Positions 44,930 to 57,018 of a stretch of 64,000 nucleotides of DNA are shown here, piece by piece. Positions within the stretch are counted from its first letter, which is position 1, and each line of letters opens with the position of its first letter. Origin of the DNA: Eutypella sp. D-1 (Eukaryota > Ascomycota > Sordariomycetes > Xylariales > Diatrypaceae). A model generated the notes under the pieces. The model was not told the origin of the DNA, ran no database searches, and saw only the letters and a list, made by a program, of their open reading frames with translations. Both the position numbers and the translations under genes were made by a program. The stretch lies in assembly GCA_023313575.1 (NCBI GenBank), contig JAJTTP010000012.1, forward strand, positions 1,116,001 to 1,180,000, given 5' to 3'.

Positions 44930-47390
44930 CTAACGTGAACGGGCAGACATGCTCCGGATCTCGGCATCTTCTTCCTCGTATTCGGCGAGCTTCTTCCCCG
45001 GCAGCCGGACAGCGCGGTCGAGGGCGACGGGCAAGCCCCTGTGCCGGCCTCGCAGCATGACAAAGATCATAACAATCTTACTCCCGGTGTACATGCCGCC
45101 GCTGAAGCTGTAGCTTTGGTCGGGCAGGCCGATGCTGATGCCGATGTTGGTGTAGCCCGAGACGATCTCGAAGAGGATGTTGAAGACGCTGTACGTCGCC
45201 GGGTCTATGATTGAGTGCCGTGTCTCGATGATCGTGATGAGGAACAGCGTCAGCGCGATCCACCACACGTCGTGGCTGAGCTGGCCCCGCACCTGCTGCG
45301 AGACCAAACTCGGGGGGCCGGTCGCCGGTAGCTGCTCGTGGAAAGAGTGGACCGAGGCCCGCCCAAAGTCCATCGTTTTGGCCCGCTGAAGCGGCTTGAG
45401 CGGTGGCGGTGCTGGCGCTGGGGCCGCGACACCGACACCCTGAAAGGCCGTCATGCGCCGCTGGAGCTGGCGCCCTACAAATGCCGTGCCGCGTCGGCCG
45501 ACCGCATAGAGGTTCTTGATAGATTTGGCGGACGGCGCTCGTGAGACTGTGTCCCAGTTGCTGTTGCGCCCGGGCGAGGTTGGCGGGAGTTGAGCGTTGT
45601 CAGGGCCGTCGTCGGTATCCTCGACATCAAAAATACTACTGCTTGCTGAGTGAAGCTGCTCTTCTTCTGTCTGGTCCCCCTCATATATACCAAGGGAGCG
45701 TTCCTCGTAGACGTTGGAATTTCGCATTGTGATAATGACAGGGTAGGCCGCTGTGTAGTACACGACTAGCCAGAGAACCTGGACATCGAAGTATATTTCC
45801 GACGGCGGAAATATGGCATAGCCTCCGGAAGGGATCGCTGTTGAGGCGAAAATTAGTCAGCGGGCCAAAAACTTCTCCGGATCGTCAACAAGTAGTATAG
45901 TCGAGAGGTAACTTACAAAATCCTTGGAAGAGAGCGTCAAAAACTCGTTGCCCAACTGGTATGGCATCGAGGGTCGGATTCCCGATGCTGAGAATTAGGA
46001 TCAAGACCCAGTCTGCGATGACGAAGCCCCCAAACGTGGCCGCAAATACCCAGGTGTCCTTGGCAGGAAACATGCTGGTATAGACGCGACGGGGAAATTT
46101 CAAGATGAAATCAAACCCTTCTTTCCAGACGCCATAGTCTTTACTTTTAGAGAAAATGTTGAACAGGCACGAGATACACCAAATTATGAATCGCATAAAG
46201 ACAGGGAAAGCCGCCGGGCCCGCCAGCGACAATAGCGTAACGACGATAAGTAGGAAATAAGAAGATTGGAAAGGAATGAATCCCGCATCCAACAGCGTGA
46301 AGCCGGCATTGTTGTACGCGGATATGGCAAGGAAAATTCCCGCCCACCACGGGTTCTGCGTATTGACAGCGGCGGCCTCGGTCTCGTGAACCGCCATCCA
46401 GGCACCGAGGGCGATGGCGCCAAAGAGCTGGCAGAGGACGAAATAGGCGATGACGAACACGGAGAGAAATTTGAGGGCACGATACTCCACGCCGCCGAGG
46501 TACTCTCGCTGCTCCTCTGACAAGTTGAAGAACTGCCCGTTCCTGCCAATATTACGTTTCTGTTCATTCAGGAACGTTTGCATATTGAACCCCTCGGTTG
46601 TGGCCTTTGATTCCACTGTGTGGGATCTTCGCCTCGTGGCCCCACTTTGACGAGATTGAGTCTGATAGATCGAATGTCCGGTCGTGCCCGATTGGAGCCT
46701 TTCAAGGGGCATGCCTTCTTGGACGGGCTCAAGAAAATTAATATGTTGTTGGCCCCTCGCGCCTCGCGTCGGGCTTCCTGGGGCCTCCGGAGCAGACTCA
46801 TCCGCCTCTAAGGGAAAGGCCTGCGCAGCCGGTGAACGCGCAGCACCAGGATGATTGGAAGGTCCCGACTTGCTCTGTCGCCGGCCCTTTCCCTTTCCAA
46901 ACGACGACATCACTTGCAGCCCGAACATCGCGCCTGTCATGCCAACGACGGCACCAGTACTCGACACCTTCTTTTTCCGCTTCTCCCGCTCCATCTCCAC
47001 AATATCCTCAAAGCGCTTCTCGAAGATGTGCTTCCGAAAAGCGATCGTGGCGTATGAAATCAGGACCTGGCTTCCTATGATCATGAGAAAGCACAGTTCG
47101 GCCTGTTGGAATGTCGTCAGCTGGCTCAGATTGACCGTGTTGAGGCCCGACGCCGTAATCGCCGAGGTGACCATGAACATGCTGTCCCACCAGCCGACGC
47201 TGTGGGCTGGGACGGAAGAGCCCCAGAAGATGAGCGTGGCCACAATGATGGTGCTAATGAAGTATGCATAGTGCACCGTGATGTAGTTGATGGGTGGCAA
47301 ATATGGCTTGATCACGCGTGCCACAGCGGTCGCAGCATTATATGTTCTTGGATGCTTCGTTTCGAAATCTTCCGGCCATCGGAAACCCAT
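44930..47390 (-). CDS. Trk-family potassium transporter
   Basis: Plasma-membrane K+ uptake protein of the fungal Trk1/Trk2 type. Two exons, 47390-45917 and 45837-44930, give 793 residues. The four selectivity-filter loops can be followed: ITASGLN at about 78-84, SAYNNAGFTLLD, FQGF-SIPSGGYA (built across the splice) and SGYTNIGIS. Each has the central glycine. The long hydrophilic loop after the first membrane pair (about residues 135-290) is usual in fungal Trk. TMRNSNVYEERSLGIYE and RGRHRGLPVALDRAV are family signatures. The start is the first ATG of the frame. Upstream in the same frame LFNPSLWEPKH, a TAA (47424-47426) and FRNRYLEVV can be read, so the true N-terminus may involve another exon or may have been lost. 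Confidence 0.92.
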
Positions 47391-48742
47391 GACGACTTCC
47401 AAATACCGGTTTCGAAAGACGCCTTAGTGTTTCGGTTCCCACAGCGAGGGATTGAAGAGCGCTGTGATTACGGAGCTAGGGAAAAAGACACGAGGAGTTT
47501 AAACAAAGGGCGATGAGCTTTCTCTTATCTGAGACCAGCTCGCCCTTGTCGAATTGTTTCTCATTTTCTACCTGAAGGGGGCACGGTCTATCTTGTCCTA
47601 CCCAGCAGATTGGCTCACCCGGGTGCAGATCTGCAGTTGTGCGTGGCCCATGCACGACCAGTAAATACATACTTCGTATCCCCAGTGTAATCACGCAACT
47701 TGTCAGCCAGTCTCACTGGCCCGCCAGGAACCGCCGGCTAGAAGTGCTCTAACAAATCTGATAGGTAGAGTTCGGACTTTTTGATACGTATACTTAAGTA
47801 AGACAGAACAGACCAATGTCTGATCTATCCAACAGTTCCAAATCTGTCCAACAATAAACAGTATAGAAGCCAACAAGCCACGCGTGCTATAACACGCATA
47901 ATATAAAAGCACGAGTTAAAATAAGATATGAGTCAAAAGCTTGACTGAAAGGTTTCAAGCTGTTTATGCCTTATCTGAATTGACCAGGGGTTGGGTACGC
48001 TAACCTCGATTCGGAGAGGTAATTAGCCCGGAAACAGCATCTTCTCCTTTCGCCAAAATCGAAAGCTATTTCAAAGCCCTATATCAAACTCTGCCGACTA
48101 AGGTAGAGTGTTCATATAGAAGGCACATAGAATGCAGTCCTTCCCACAAAGTGGGAAGAAGGGCTTATGGCTGAAGGTGGAATCGGCTTAAGTAATCCAC
48201 TGACCCACTATAGGGGTTAGGTTGCCTCAGCTGAAAATCAGCTGAACACGACACAGAAGAGTCATTAACACGTTCCGGGATGGGCTATAGCTTCTTCGCG
48301 GCAACGGCCATCTTACGGACAGAACGTGTAAGCGATAGTTACGACATACCCCATCATGGATATTCCTGAAAATTTTGACGGAAGTAATCTATACAATACC
48401 AGGGCGACAGTGCCATTCCTCTGGGGCTCTTACTTCCCTGCTAATGCTGTCAGCAGATCCACTGTCTACCCACCGGAGGTCCTATGGACGGGAGCACCCG
48501 GAGTTAGAATCTATAAGCCCTTCTCTTTCTCATCATAAGTAATAATAATATTAATCTGTCAATCTCTGTCTAGTGTCACGTCACGATGGGGAATTCTGAT
48601 CGAGCATTGGAAAGAAAAGAAAAGATATGTATATATATTGTTCTCAACTACAAGACGAAGAAAGCCAGGTCAGCATTCACCGTCTCCATCCACAAGCTAG
48701 CAGCGAATTGGAAAAGTGGGAGATCTCGGCTAAATATAGCGA
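47391..48742. other. Intergenic, about 1.35 kb
   Basis: Promoter region of the Trk gene. Contains a small palindrome AGTCAAAAGCTTGACT at about 47932-47947. No gene or tRNA seen. Confidence 0.5.
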
Positions 48743-48847
48743 TTACCAGGCGTAATCGTAATGGACTGCGCAGCCCTTGCAGTACTTCTTATCGCTCATG
48801 GCCTGCTTGTCGCACTTGCACTTGCAGTCGCACGTAGCAGTGGCCAT
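48743..48847 (-). CDS. Cys-rich micro-ORF, metallothionein-like, 34 residues
   Basis: On the minus strand an ATG at 48847 opens a 34-residue frame starting MATATCDCKCKCDKQ and ending HYDYAW. Six cysteines at positions 6, 8, 10, 12, 23 and 26 include a run of four alternating CxC steps and a CxxC, a pattern typical of metal-thiolate peptides. Lysine richness and small size fit fungal metallothioneins, but I do not recognise an exact family, and the aromatic residues near the C-terminus are unusual for a metallothionein. A role in copper, zinc or cadmium binding is inference. A repeat-rich stretch lies just upstream, probably in the 5' UTR or promoter. Confidence 0.5.
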   Translation of the reverse strand: MATATCDCKCKCDKQAMSDKKYCKGCAVHYDYAW

Positions 48848-49717
48848 TTTGAACTGCGGTAATTAATTTAAGCTGAAAGGGGTTTAATACCTTGAGTGAT
48901 TGGGATTGTAGTTTCTGGTTTTGCTTCTGATGTTGTTGCTGTTGCTGCTGGTGGTGGTGGTGGTGATGATGATGATAGTTGAGAATCGTGGGCCGGAGGG
49001 GCGAATTTATAGACACGGACATTTTGGACAAACGAGGATCGAAAGCAGTTGTTCATACAACTACCTCATTCTTTCCTAGGTGCTATACATGCTGTTGGCC
49101 TTGTCATGTAAGCAATGGCGTTCTACCTCTAAGCATCTCTAACACAGCCTTATTGAATATGTCCAAATCTCGTATGACAATCTTATTGTCTCGCTGTGGA
49201 AAAAAGGGCGAACAAAGGATAGACATCCAAAACACCATTGGCACGGCATGGTTCTGCTTCTTTATGTCGGCTCTGTCATGTATAACGCAGAGGGTACTGG
49301 CGGTGTCTTTCTGCAGCTTCCTTGCTCAGCCTACTATAACGTATCGTGTTGAAGCGACCCGGAGTTCACTCCTATTGCAACGTGACAGGAGTAATACATA
49401 CTTAGGTGCTCTATCATGTAAGGTAATGGTGCCACAAGACAGATTACAGGCTATAATAGTTTTGTCTCCTAATTCACATCTCTCTCCCGTGTCGTATACT
49501 TATTTAAGTTGATATCGATATCTTCAAGTATCTTAGAATGTAGTGTCCGTATCAATCTTGATGGAGCTGAGCCTTTAACCCTCTTGCGCTTTTCAGTCTT
49601 GCCATTCTTGAAACCGAATACCCCATCCCTGCTATCAAACTTCCCACAATATATTAGCATTCTATAGCGCACCGCGCCCAGGCAGAGACACAGGCCGATC
49701 CCGAAACCAAAACCGCG
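48848..49717. other. Intergenic
   Basis: Contains a CTG/GGT/GAT trinucleotide tract and an open frame at 48979-49512 that I do not accept as a gene. The right end holds the 3' region of the asparaginase gene. Confidence 0.5.
48928..48977 (+). repeat. Compound trinucleotide repeat (TGT/TGC/TGG/TGA)
   Basis: Successive runs of TTG, CTG, GGT and GAT units over about 50 bp, upstream of the Cys-rich micro-ORF in its transcription sense. Confidence 0.85.
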
Positions 49718-51913
49718 TCAGGGGCGGGCAGCGAACTCGGCGACCTCGCCTTCCCAGAGGACGGCGCCCGCCTGCTCAAGGAGGGCGACGGCCTCGGCAT
49801 TTCCCGTCTTGCGCGCGAGGTAGAGCGGGGTGTTCTCAGCGCGGTTGCGGGCATGCACGCTGGCGCCGCGGACGAGGATCTCCTTGAGCACGGCAGCGTG
49901 GTCCTGCTTCCTCTTGCCCTGGCCGGCACCGCTGCTGCTGAGGCTGCTGACCCCCTGCTGGTGCTGGTGGTGCGGGGGCTCGTCGTGCCCCGCGACCGCC
50001 GCCAGGTGCACGGCCGTGTTGCCCGCGTAGTCGGCCCGCTGCAGGAGCTGATAGTTGACCTCGTCGCCCTCGAGCATGTCGCGCACGGCCTCGAGGTCGC
50101 CGTGCCGGATCGCCCAGCCGAGCACCGTGAAGGCCGCGTCCGCCGCCGTGATGAGCGATCCGCCGCCGCCGCCACTGCTGCTGCTCGCGCCCCCGTCGGC
50201 GTGCTGGCCGGGCACCGTCAGCGCGTTGCCGCTACTGTCACTGTGCACGGTGGAGGCGAAGCGCTCGCGCGCGGCGTCCGAGGCGCCACCGTCCACCGAT
50301 ATGCTGAAGCTTAGCGACCGCCCTGCCGGGTGCGTGAAACTGGGCACGGAGAGCTCCGTCATCTCGCCGCGCAGCGAACGGGCCATGTGCTCGGCGATGG
50401 CCTTGGGGTTGGAGCCTGGAGCCGTTTCTCCTGTGATGGGGGGATCGCCGAGCTCTGCCGCCGCGCCCAGGTCGCGGGACGCGAGGAGGTACGAGAGCTT
50501 GGTGAGGGCGGCCTCGGAGGTAAGGTCGTGGCCGAAGACGACACCGGCCTCGCCGAGGGCGAAACCAGGGGCGTAGAGTGGTGATACTAGACCGTGCGTG
50601 CATTGGCTGATGTTGACCACGGTGATGCCGCGCTCAACGGCGGAGCGGATGACGGAGATAAGGGAGGGCCCCCCGCCTGCGGGCGCTGAGGGCGCATTAC
50701 CCATGCCGAAAGTCTCGATGATGAGGCCACGCAGGTTGGGCACGCGCAGGACGAAATCGATCATCTCGGGTTTGATGCCAGGGAAGACGCGAACGCAGGC
50801 CACGTGCGAGGTGTCTAGGTAAGTAGTGCGGACACTGAACCGCGCGATCCGCGCTGGCCGCCGCACCAGCTGCCAGTTGACGTCGACGCCAAGACCGGTC
50901 ACGCGAGCGAGCGGCTCGCAATTGGGCGACGCGAACGCCTCAAACGACGACGCCGACACCTTGGTCGTCCGGTTGCCGCGGAACAGCGTGTGGTGGAAGA
51001 ACAGGCATACCTCGGGGATCACGAAAGTGCCTGCTATGATCAGCGAGCCGAGGAGGTTGTCTACGGCGTCAGACTGCAGCGCGAAGATGGACGCTTGCGA
51101 GCCTGTGAGAATGACGGGCTTGCCGAGATCTTCCTGTCACGGGTGTCAGTAGGCGGTTGCCTTATCGAAATCATCCTGATTCATATGGGGGTACGTACCA
51201 GCATGAAGGACAGCGCAGAAGCGGAGTAAGCTAAGGAGTCGGTGCCGTGGAGCACGACGAAGCCGTCGAATAAGTGGTAATTTTCCTCGATGGTGTTGGC
51301 GATCTGTGCCCAGCCATTGCTGCTCATGCTGGACGAGTCGAGCAATGGTGAGTACTCGAGCGCGCCGTAGCGGATGTGCTTCGAGTATGAGCTTGGTGGT
51401 GTCCGCAGGCTGTCGATGGTAATCTTAACGCCATCCTTGACGGCATTTAGCGGGACTGGATATATTGTGATTCTAAGTTAGTACAGAATTCCTTCCGGAC
51501 TACAGGGGCTGATGCTGAGTGTGGCTGCCCGTTTCCTTCCTATATCAAGCCCTCCAAATCTCTCGTCCCCATTGCCACAAATGAGAACCGCATAGCTGGA
51601 AAGGCGAGACTAGCGATTTTACGTACCCCTCTTGGATGAATCATTGAATGCCGGCTGGATAGCCATGGCGTTCTCCAGGAACCCCTCGACGGGCACCAGC
51701 CCGCTGGCCGACGGCTGCATACATATGGTACCTTGAAGAGAGTGTGAGCAAGTGTCTAAGGATTCGCCCAGGCGGGGGGGGGATTGTCTTGTAAGAAGAA
51801 AGAGATTAGGATGGAATCTTACCCCCTGTGATGATAATGAGAACCCTCGACTCAGGAAACACGGACTCGGCGCCACCGCCACTGCCGCCGATAACAGGTG
51901 TGAAGGCACCCAT
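49718..51913 (-). CDS. Type I L-asparaginase with C-terminal ankyrin repeats
   Basis: Hydrolyses asparagine to aspartate and ammonia, cytosolic type I as in human ASPG. Four exons: 51913-51823, 51731-51627, 51455-51199 and 51133-49718, giving 622 residues. The two catalytic-threonine motifs are present: IIITGGTI with Thr32, formed across the first splice, and VVLHGTDSLAYSASALSFM with Thr137-Asp138. PVILTGSQASI follows at the third junction. The C-terminal 150 residues form ankyrin repeats (GWAIRHGDLEAVRDML, GNTAVHLAAVAGHD, ENTPLYLARKTGNAEAVALL). A Ser/Gly-rich, probably disordered linker lies between the domains. No signal peptide, so not a secreted type II enzyme. The acceptor of exon 3 is TATATCCAG; the nearer AG upstream would break the frame. 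Confidence 0.93.
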
Positions 51914-52833
51914 TGTGTGTGTGTGTGTAATTCACCGTCTCAGCCTTCTCGTCTCGTTCTCCAAAGTGATTCAAACAGCAAACAGACACTCGGGACGAAC
52001 TAGTCACCGTCCAAGCCTGTTTCAGTGGCTGGCTGTTCGGTGTCTTCGGTAGTCAGACAACCTATCCTTCGATGATAGTGCGCTGACACGGTACGTATCG
52101 ACGACGACGACGACCCTTATGCCATTCACCAAAACTTAGAAAATGGCGGTATGAAGGAGGATAAGTGATCAAGTTTTAGTCGAGCCAGATCAGAACCCTC
52201 GGTATTTTCGGTCAATAGCTAGGTGAGGTGAGAGTTCGCTAAACCCAGCATTCGCCGTGCCAAGAGGCCGTCCGCCAAATCCTTTCCGCTTTGTTGATGG
52301 ACGGGTGACTGCAACTGCACGGGACGGGGCTTAAGCAACAACGGCACGGGGCTCACTCAATAATGAACCGCGGAATCTGGATCTAAAGAACAATGGAGCT
52401 GAAGGTGGTACGAAAATAGCGGATAATTATAGCTAACCAGAGTGACGAGTAAAAAGGAAAAAGAAAAAAGAATGAAACTATATAATTAAGGTTCAGTCCG
52501 TACGGGTTCTTCACAAGCATACCCGTATATATATCATATCGAAAAGCAGTGGGGAAAAAAGAGGCAAGGTCAGCAGTGATGGCATCTTTTAGACTAAAAA
52601 AAAAAAACCATCCACTCCCGGGCTCCACTTGGGATAGTTAGATACGGGGAAGTTCACGAGAGCAAAAAGGGATTTGGGGGTGTGGGAAGAAATACCTAGG
52701 TAGTTTCAGCAGAAACCCGGGACGGCTCGGGAGCGAAAAATGTCGGGGCTTATGACGGAGGCATTTTCCATTGGGCGGGAGCGCGGCCGGTCCGGTGCTT
52801 GGGGCGGTTTTTTCCCCACGCTTCTGCGTTTCC

Positions 52834-52916
52834 ATTACCCCTTTAAAACTATCCTATTACCCCTTCAAAATTCCCCAATTACCCCTTCGATGCTTTTCCA
52901 TTACCCCTTCAAAATT
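52834..52916 (+). promoter_or_regulatory. Four ATTACCCCTT boxes at exact 22-bp spacing
   Basis: Identical 10-mers begin at 52834, 52856, 52878 and 52900. The 12-bp linkers differ from one another. The core CCCCT equals the stress response element AGGGG on the other strand, bound by Msn2/4-type zinc-finger factors. The cluster lies about 0.9 kb upstream of the asparaginase start. Binding and target gene are inference. Confidence 0.6.
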
Positions 52917-53501
52917 CGCGTCTCCTCAGCTTCAAAAAGGACCGGCCCTTTTTTTTTCTCTCTCTGCATACCATTGGCGTGCGGGGGCGGTTGAAGGAGT
53001 TTGCCGGCGCCGTTCTTTTTTTCTTCTTCTTTTTAGTTTGGGGAGGGTACTCCTCGAGTAGGTGAATAAGCTATGTATAGCTAGGTACGAGGCACAAACA
53101 CCTGCATACCTAGGTAGGTAAGCATCTACTCTACTCAGGTACTTTTGGAACTCGGTCCAGAATGTTGGTGATAGATACCCTTCTCTGCTCCGTGGTCGGT
53201 CTCCGCCGCTATTTCAACGGGCCGACGCCCAAGTGAATGCATATGTTAGTAGATGCGACGCATGCAATCCATCCATTCATCGCCTAGGCAGGTAGGTATT
53301 CAATCATCTTCATGGTCTGCACTGCACTGCGAGTCAAAATAGTCTAGTTAGTACTCAATTTAGTTGCTTTTGCTAGCCCGGCTGGGGGACTTCAGGGGCG
53401 AAGTTGGTTGGCTGGCTTTTTTTTTGGCCCCTAGTACCAGGCTTTCCATGGCAGTCCGCCAGTGTGTATATAAACTACCAGTTGGCCCGCGTCACAAACG
53501 T

Positions 53502-53540
<39 letters not shown>
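53502..53540 (+). repeat. CA dinucleotide microsatellite
   Basis: About 19 CA units with one interrupting A. Confidence 0.95.
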
Positions 53541-54588
53541 TATGTATATATCTACACAAATGGTACTTGGACAGTAGAAGCGCCGTAATTTCCATGGTTA
53601 GTTCTATGGGATATGGTACGTGAGTATGGGTTGCGAGTGCGAAATGGCTTCCTTCGTCTTTTGTGTTTTGCGGTGGCTTCGAGTACTTTTTAAGTAGGTA
53701 GGTAGAGTTAGAAAGCCGCGATTTCATATTTCATTTCCGGAGAAAAAGGGGGTTTCCACACATCCCCCCAGTATACGCCGTTTCGTCCGGAGCCCCCATT
53801 CAGACAGACCCCGGGAAGAGATTTCAATACACACAAAAGAAAAAAAGGGGGGGAAGGGGTGGTTTCCGGACGCGAGTTGAAGAAGAATAATAAAAAAAGA
53901 ACAAGAAGCTACGTTCCACGCAAAGGAGTTTTTCTTTTTTCTTTTTCCTTCGTCCATGTCCCTCTGCTCCTCACATAGCACAAAGCTTCTTCTATGGCCC
54001 CGACCATTTCCCGAAACACATACTCCTGATCCACCGTTACCTCGAGTTGGTGAAGCTCCTCGAACGACCCCACGCACAAAATCTCGGAATCGCACAAGCT
54101 TTCACAACTATTGCCCCCCCAGGTCGTTATGTCATCCCGTATAACAGGGGCCCCCATCTTCTATAACCAGCGTAGCTACTTGTGTGCCCAATCCGTGTGG
54201 CCGACCAGCGCGGAACGAAAACCGGCTTTCTGGGTATGTCATGCGACGTTTGTGGATGAGAAACCGTATTATCCTACTTCTCAGTTGGTTCGTGTCGCTG
54301 ACATCCTCTGAGGATTATGTTACAGAGATGGGTCCTGCATGAGGGGGTTGCCAGCGATGCCCGGAAACGTAACGGGTGCCAGCAACACCTACACGTAACA
54401 GGTCAAACCGTGTGGTTTGGTGTGTGGTTGTAAGGGCGATGACATGGATCGAGTCGGGTTTCTGGTGGGTTTGTGTAAACCAAATCGTCATCGCTTGGAA
54501 GGTCTATCGTTGAGAATCGAAGAAGCTCCGAAAGAGAAACGCCATTCAACAATGATTAGAAACTAGATAGGTGCAGATCAAGTCACCA

Positions 54589-57018
54589 TCATCGCGGCTG
54601 GCTTCTTGAAGAGCCTACCGAGTTCTGGCGCTCATGTGCACGGCGATCTCTCCGGTCGCTATCTTGCAGTTTGAGCGAGTCTAGTCTTTTCTGGTTGTCC
54701 TCCGTCACCGAGTCGGACTCTTCCGTACGCGGGAGGGACGTAGCGTTCGCCGCCGAACCACCATTGCTGGAGGTTCCATTTGGTTTCCTTTTCCCGGCCT
54801 GGTCCGTTATGGCAGCCCATTTCCTCTCTCGGAGGGCTTCCCTTGCCGCCGCGTTGTTCTGCTGCTCAGTGTATTCGTGAGAGCAATCGTCGAAGAGCTG
54901 TGGGTTGATCTCCATGAAGAGCTTCATGGCATTGTATACCATGCCATGAATCGTCCTGTCAAGTATTAGATTTCATTCTTCTCGCGGACCTCAACCAATA
55001 TTGCTTACCTGTTCCAATGCCCCTTGGAGTTCTCGTAAAGAGGGGCAAACATAATGGGCAGAATGATCTCCACGTTGTCACTGACGAGGTTACAGAAGTA
55101 TTCGTTGTTCCAGAAGTACAAAGCTCTCTCGGCAACCTGGAAATGGGGACTGGCCACTGATTTTGACAGCTGATGGAAGAGCGGTTCCTGAACCTTGGCG
55201 AATTCGGCGGGATCCATGACCTCGAAAATATCCTCCACTTCATTCAGGAACATCACCTCCTTCGTGCTGTTCACCTTTGGCCAGTACCGCAAGAGTCCCA
55301 ACACGACCTCTTCCGTCAGGGATGCATCCTTCTCTAAAAATTGGACGATGCAGTAGGCCAGCTGGGGATGGTACATGCTGAGGCTCTTGACTTTGTGTAA
55401 AGGAATGAGCACTCGGGTAAGGAAGAGCTTGTGCTCTTCCTTGAGTGGCAGGGCAAAACCGTTGATAATAGACCCTAGGATCTCGAGCAGCTCTGCGATG
55501 CCGTTGAATCTTTCGGTTTCGTAGATAAATTGGAAGAAGACATTGTTGATAGATCTTCTGATGAAGGAGCGGAGGTTCAGGAACTTCCCATAGATGCGAT
55601 GTAACGTGGTCTTGAGGAAATCTCTCTCTCTAGGATCTTCAGAGTCGAAGAGCTCGAGCAGTTGGAGCACGAAACTGTGGTCGATGTAGGCCTTGGCGAT
55701 ATTGGTGTTGAAGTCCTGGCTCTCAATGAAACGGAGGAAAAACTCGTAGACAACCTGGATATGTGGCCAGGCAACCTCAAGAACAGGCTCGTCCTCCTCG
55801 GGGTCGAAAGCCTCACCCTGTGGGTTCATGGGGGGCGGGATGGGCCTGAACAGGTTCTTGGCGAACATCTCCACAACGCGTGGATACATAGGTTCAGTGA
55901 TGACTTGGCGGTTGTTGGCGACGTAATCCAGGAGCTCATGGAGGGCCAGGCGCTTGATCTCCTTGGACTTCATATCGGCGCTAGCATCGTTGAAATCAAA
56001 AATGACATTGCACTGATCGATCTTGTCCATGAAAAGGACTGTTCGCTCGCTAGGGTTCACCTCATGGAAACCAGGGAGCTTCTCTAGCTCCCGGTGGGCC
56101 GATATGTCGAAGCGTGATGAATGCTGTCGCCTGGGACTTCGAATTCCCTCGGGAACATCTTTGGGGGTCTGGTGAAGACGATCGTACATCAAGGATTTGG
56201 TACCGGCCTTGGGTGGAGCTAGGTCGTGGGGCATGGTTTCGGCGGCGCCAGGAGGGGGAATATGCTATTGATCATACATCATTAGTTATTGACGGGGCGC
56301 TACTGGGGTGATGGGGTGTGCGTTCGATTCGGCTTACCGGAGCGCTTGGACTAATGATGACGGTTGGTGGCAAGGGCCCTTGCCTAGAGGGCGTACCAGC
56401 ACCGTTGGGAGATTGGCTCCCAGCAGAAGCACCAAACCTATCAGGCATACCAGCACCCTGCGCGGATGTCTGGCCTGATCCCTGACCCGGCAAACCAAGG
56501 TTGCCATGCTCACCAGCAACATGACCACCGGCGGCATTATTAGGAGGCAGAGGCTTGTTTCTGATGTCGTTCAAGGCGGTGTTGGAGGAGGAGGGAGTCA
56601 GGACGGGCGACTGGGTCTCGCGGGAACCACTCGAGGAAGGTGATGCAGTGCCATCTTTCGATTCCTTATTTTTCTTAGAAGACTTGCTGTCACTCTTGCC
56701 TCGAGAGAGCTGCAGGATATCATATTAAATTAGTGACTGAAATGGTTGAGGGTTGAGATGATCATAAAAGTGAAGCTTAGGGCGACAGGAGAAGCCGGCC
56801 GGTGAGACAGAGAGGGGGGAAGGGGGGTGGTTGGGCAAGGCGCAGGATAAGGACGTAGGACGGGGTTGGGTTTTGAGATAGGTATAGAGGGATATAGGAA
56901 TATGGTGAAAATTGACAAGGTAATAGAATAGACGAGGACAGAAGCAAGACTCGATATATATAGGATAGGATGGATCACTTACGACTCTCTGACTGAAACG
57001 CTTCATGTTCATATGCAT
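54589..57018 (-). CDS. PP2A regulatory subunit B56 (B-prime), Rts1-like
   Basis: Targets protein phosphatase 2A to substrates; the yeast homologue Rts1 acts in stress, septation and centromeric cohesion. Four exons: 57018-56983, 56709-56338, 56264-55009 and 54955-54589, giving 676 residues. The first exon has only 12 codons (three in-frame ATGs) and is followed by a 273-bp intron. The N-terminal 170 residues are Ser/Pro/Gly-rich and disordered. The B56 HEAT-like core starts about residue 190 with [18 protein letters not shown]. It includes [39 protein letters not shown] and [20 protein letters not shown], the last spanning the fourth exon. The tail is charged and disordered. The length is close to Rts1 (757). 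Confidence 0.95.

Larger units (their letters stand above)
51914..54588. other. Intergenic, about 2.7 kb, upstream of asparaginase
   Basis: Contains a TG run (51915-51928), a 22-bp periodic repeat (52834-52916), a CA microsatellite and several CCTAGGTAGGTA motifs (52690-52705, 53105-53120). No supportable gene. Confidence 0.55.

Noticed and set aside
47940..48030. Sequence resembling a tRNA T-arm (CTCGATTCGGAGAGG)
   Set aside because: No matching acceptor stem or D-arm could be folded around it.
48979..49512. 177-codon open frame on the plus strand
   Set aside because: It has no ATG at its start, a composition unlike the neighbours, no domain motif, and crosses microsatellite-flanking DNA.
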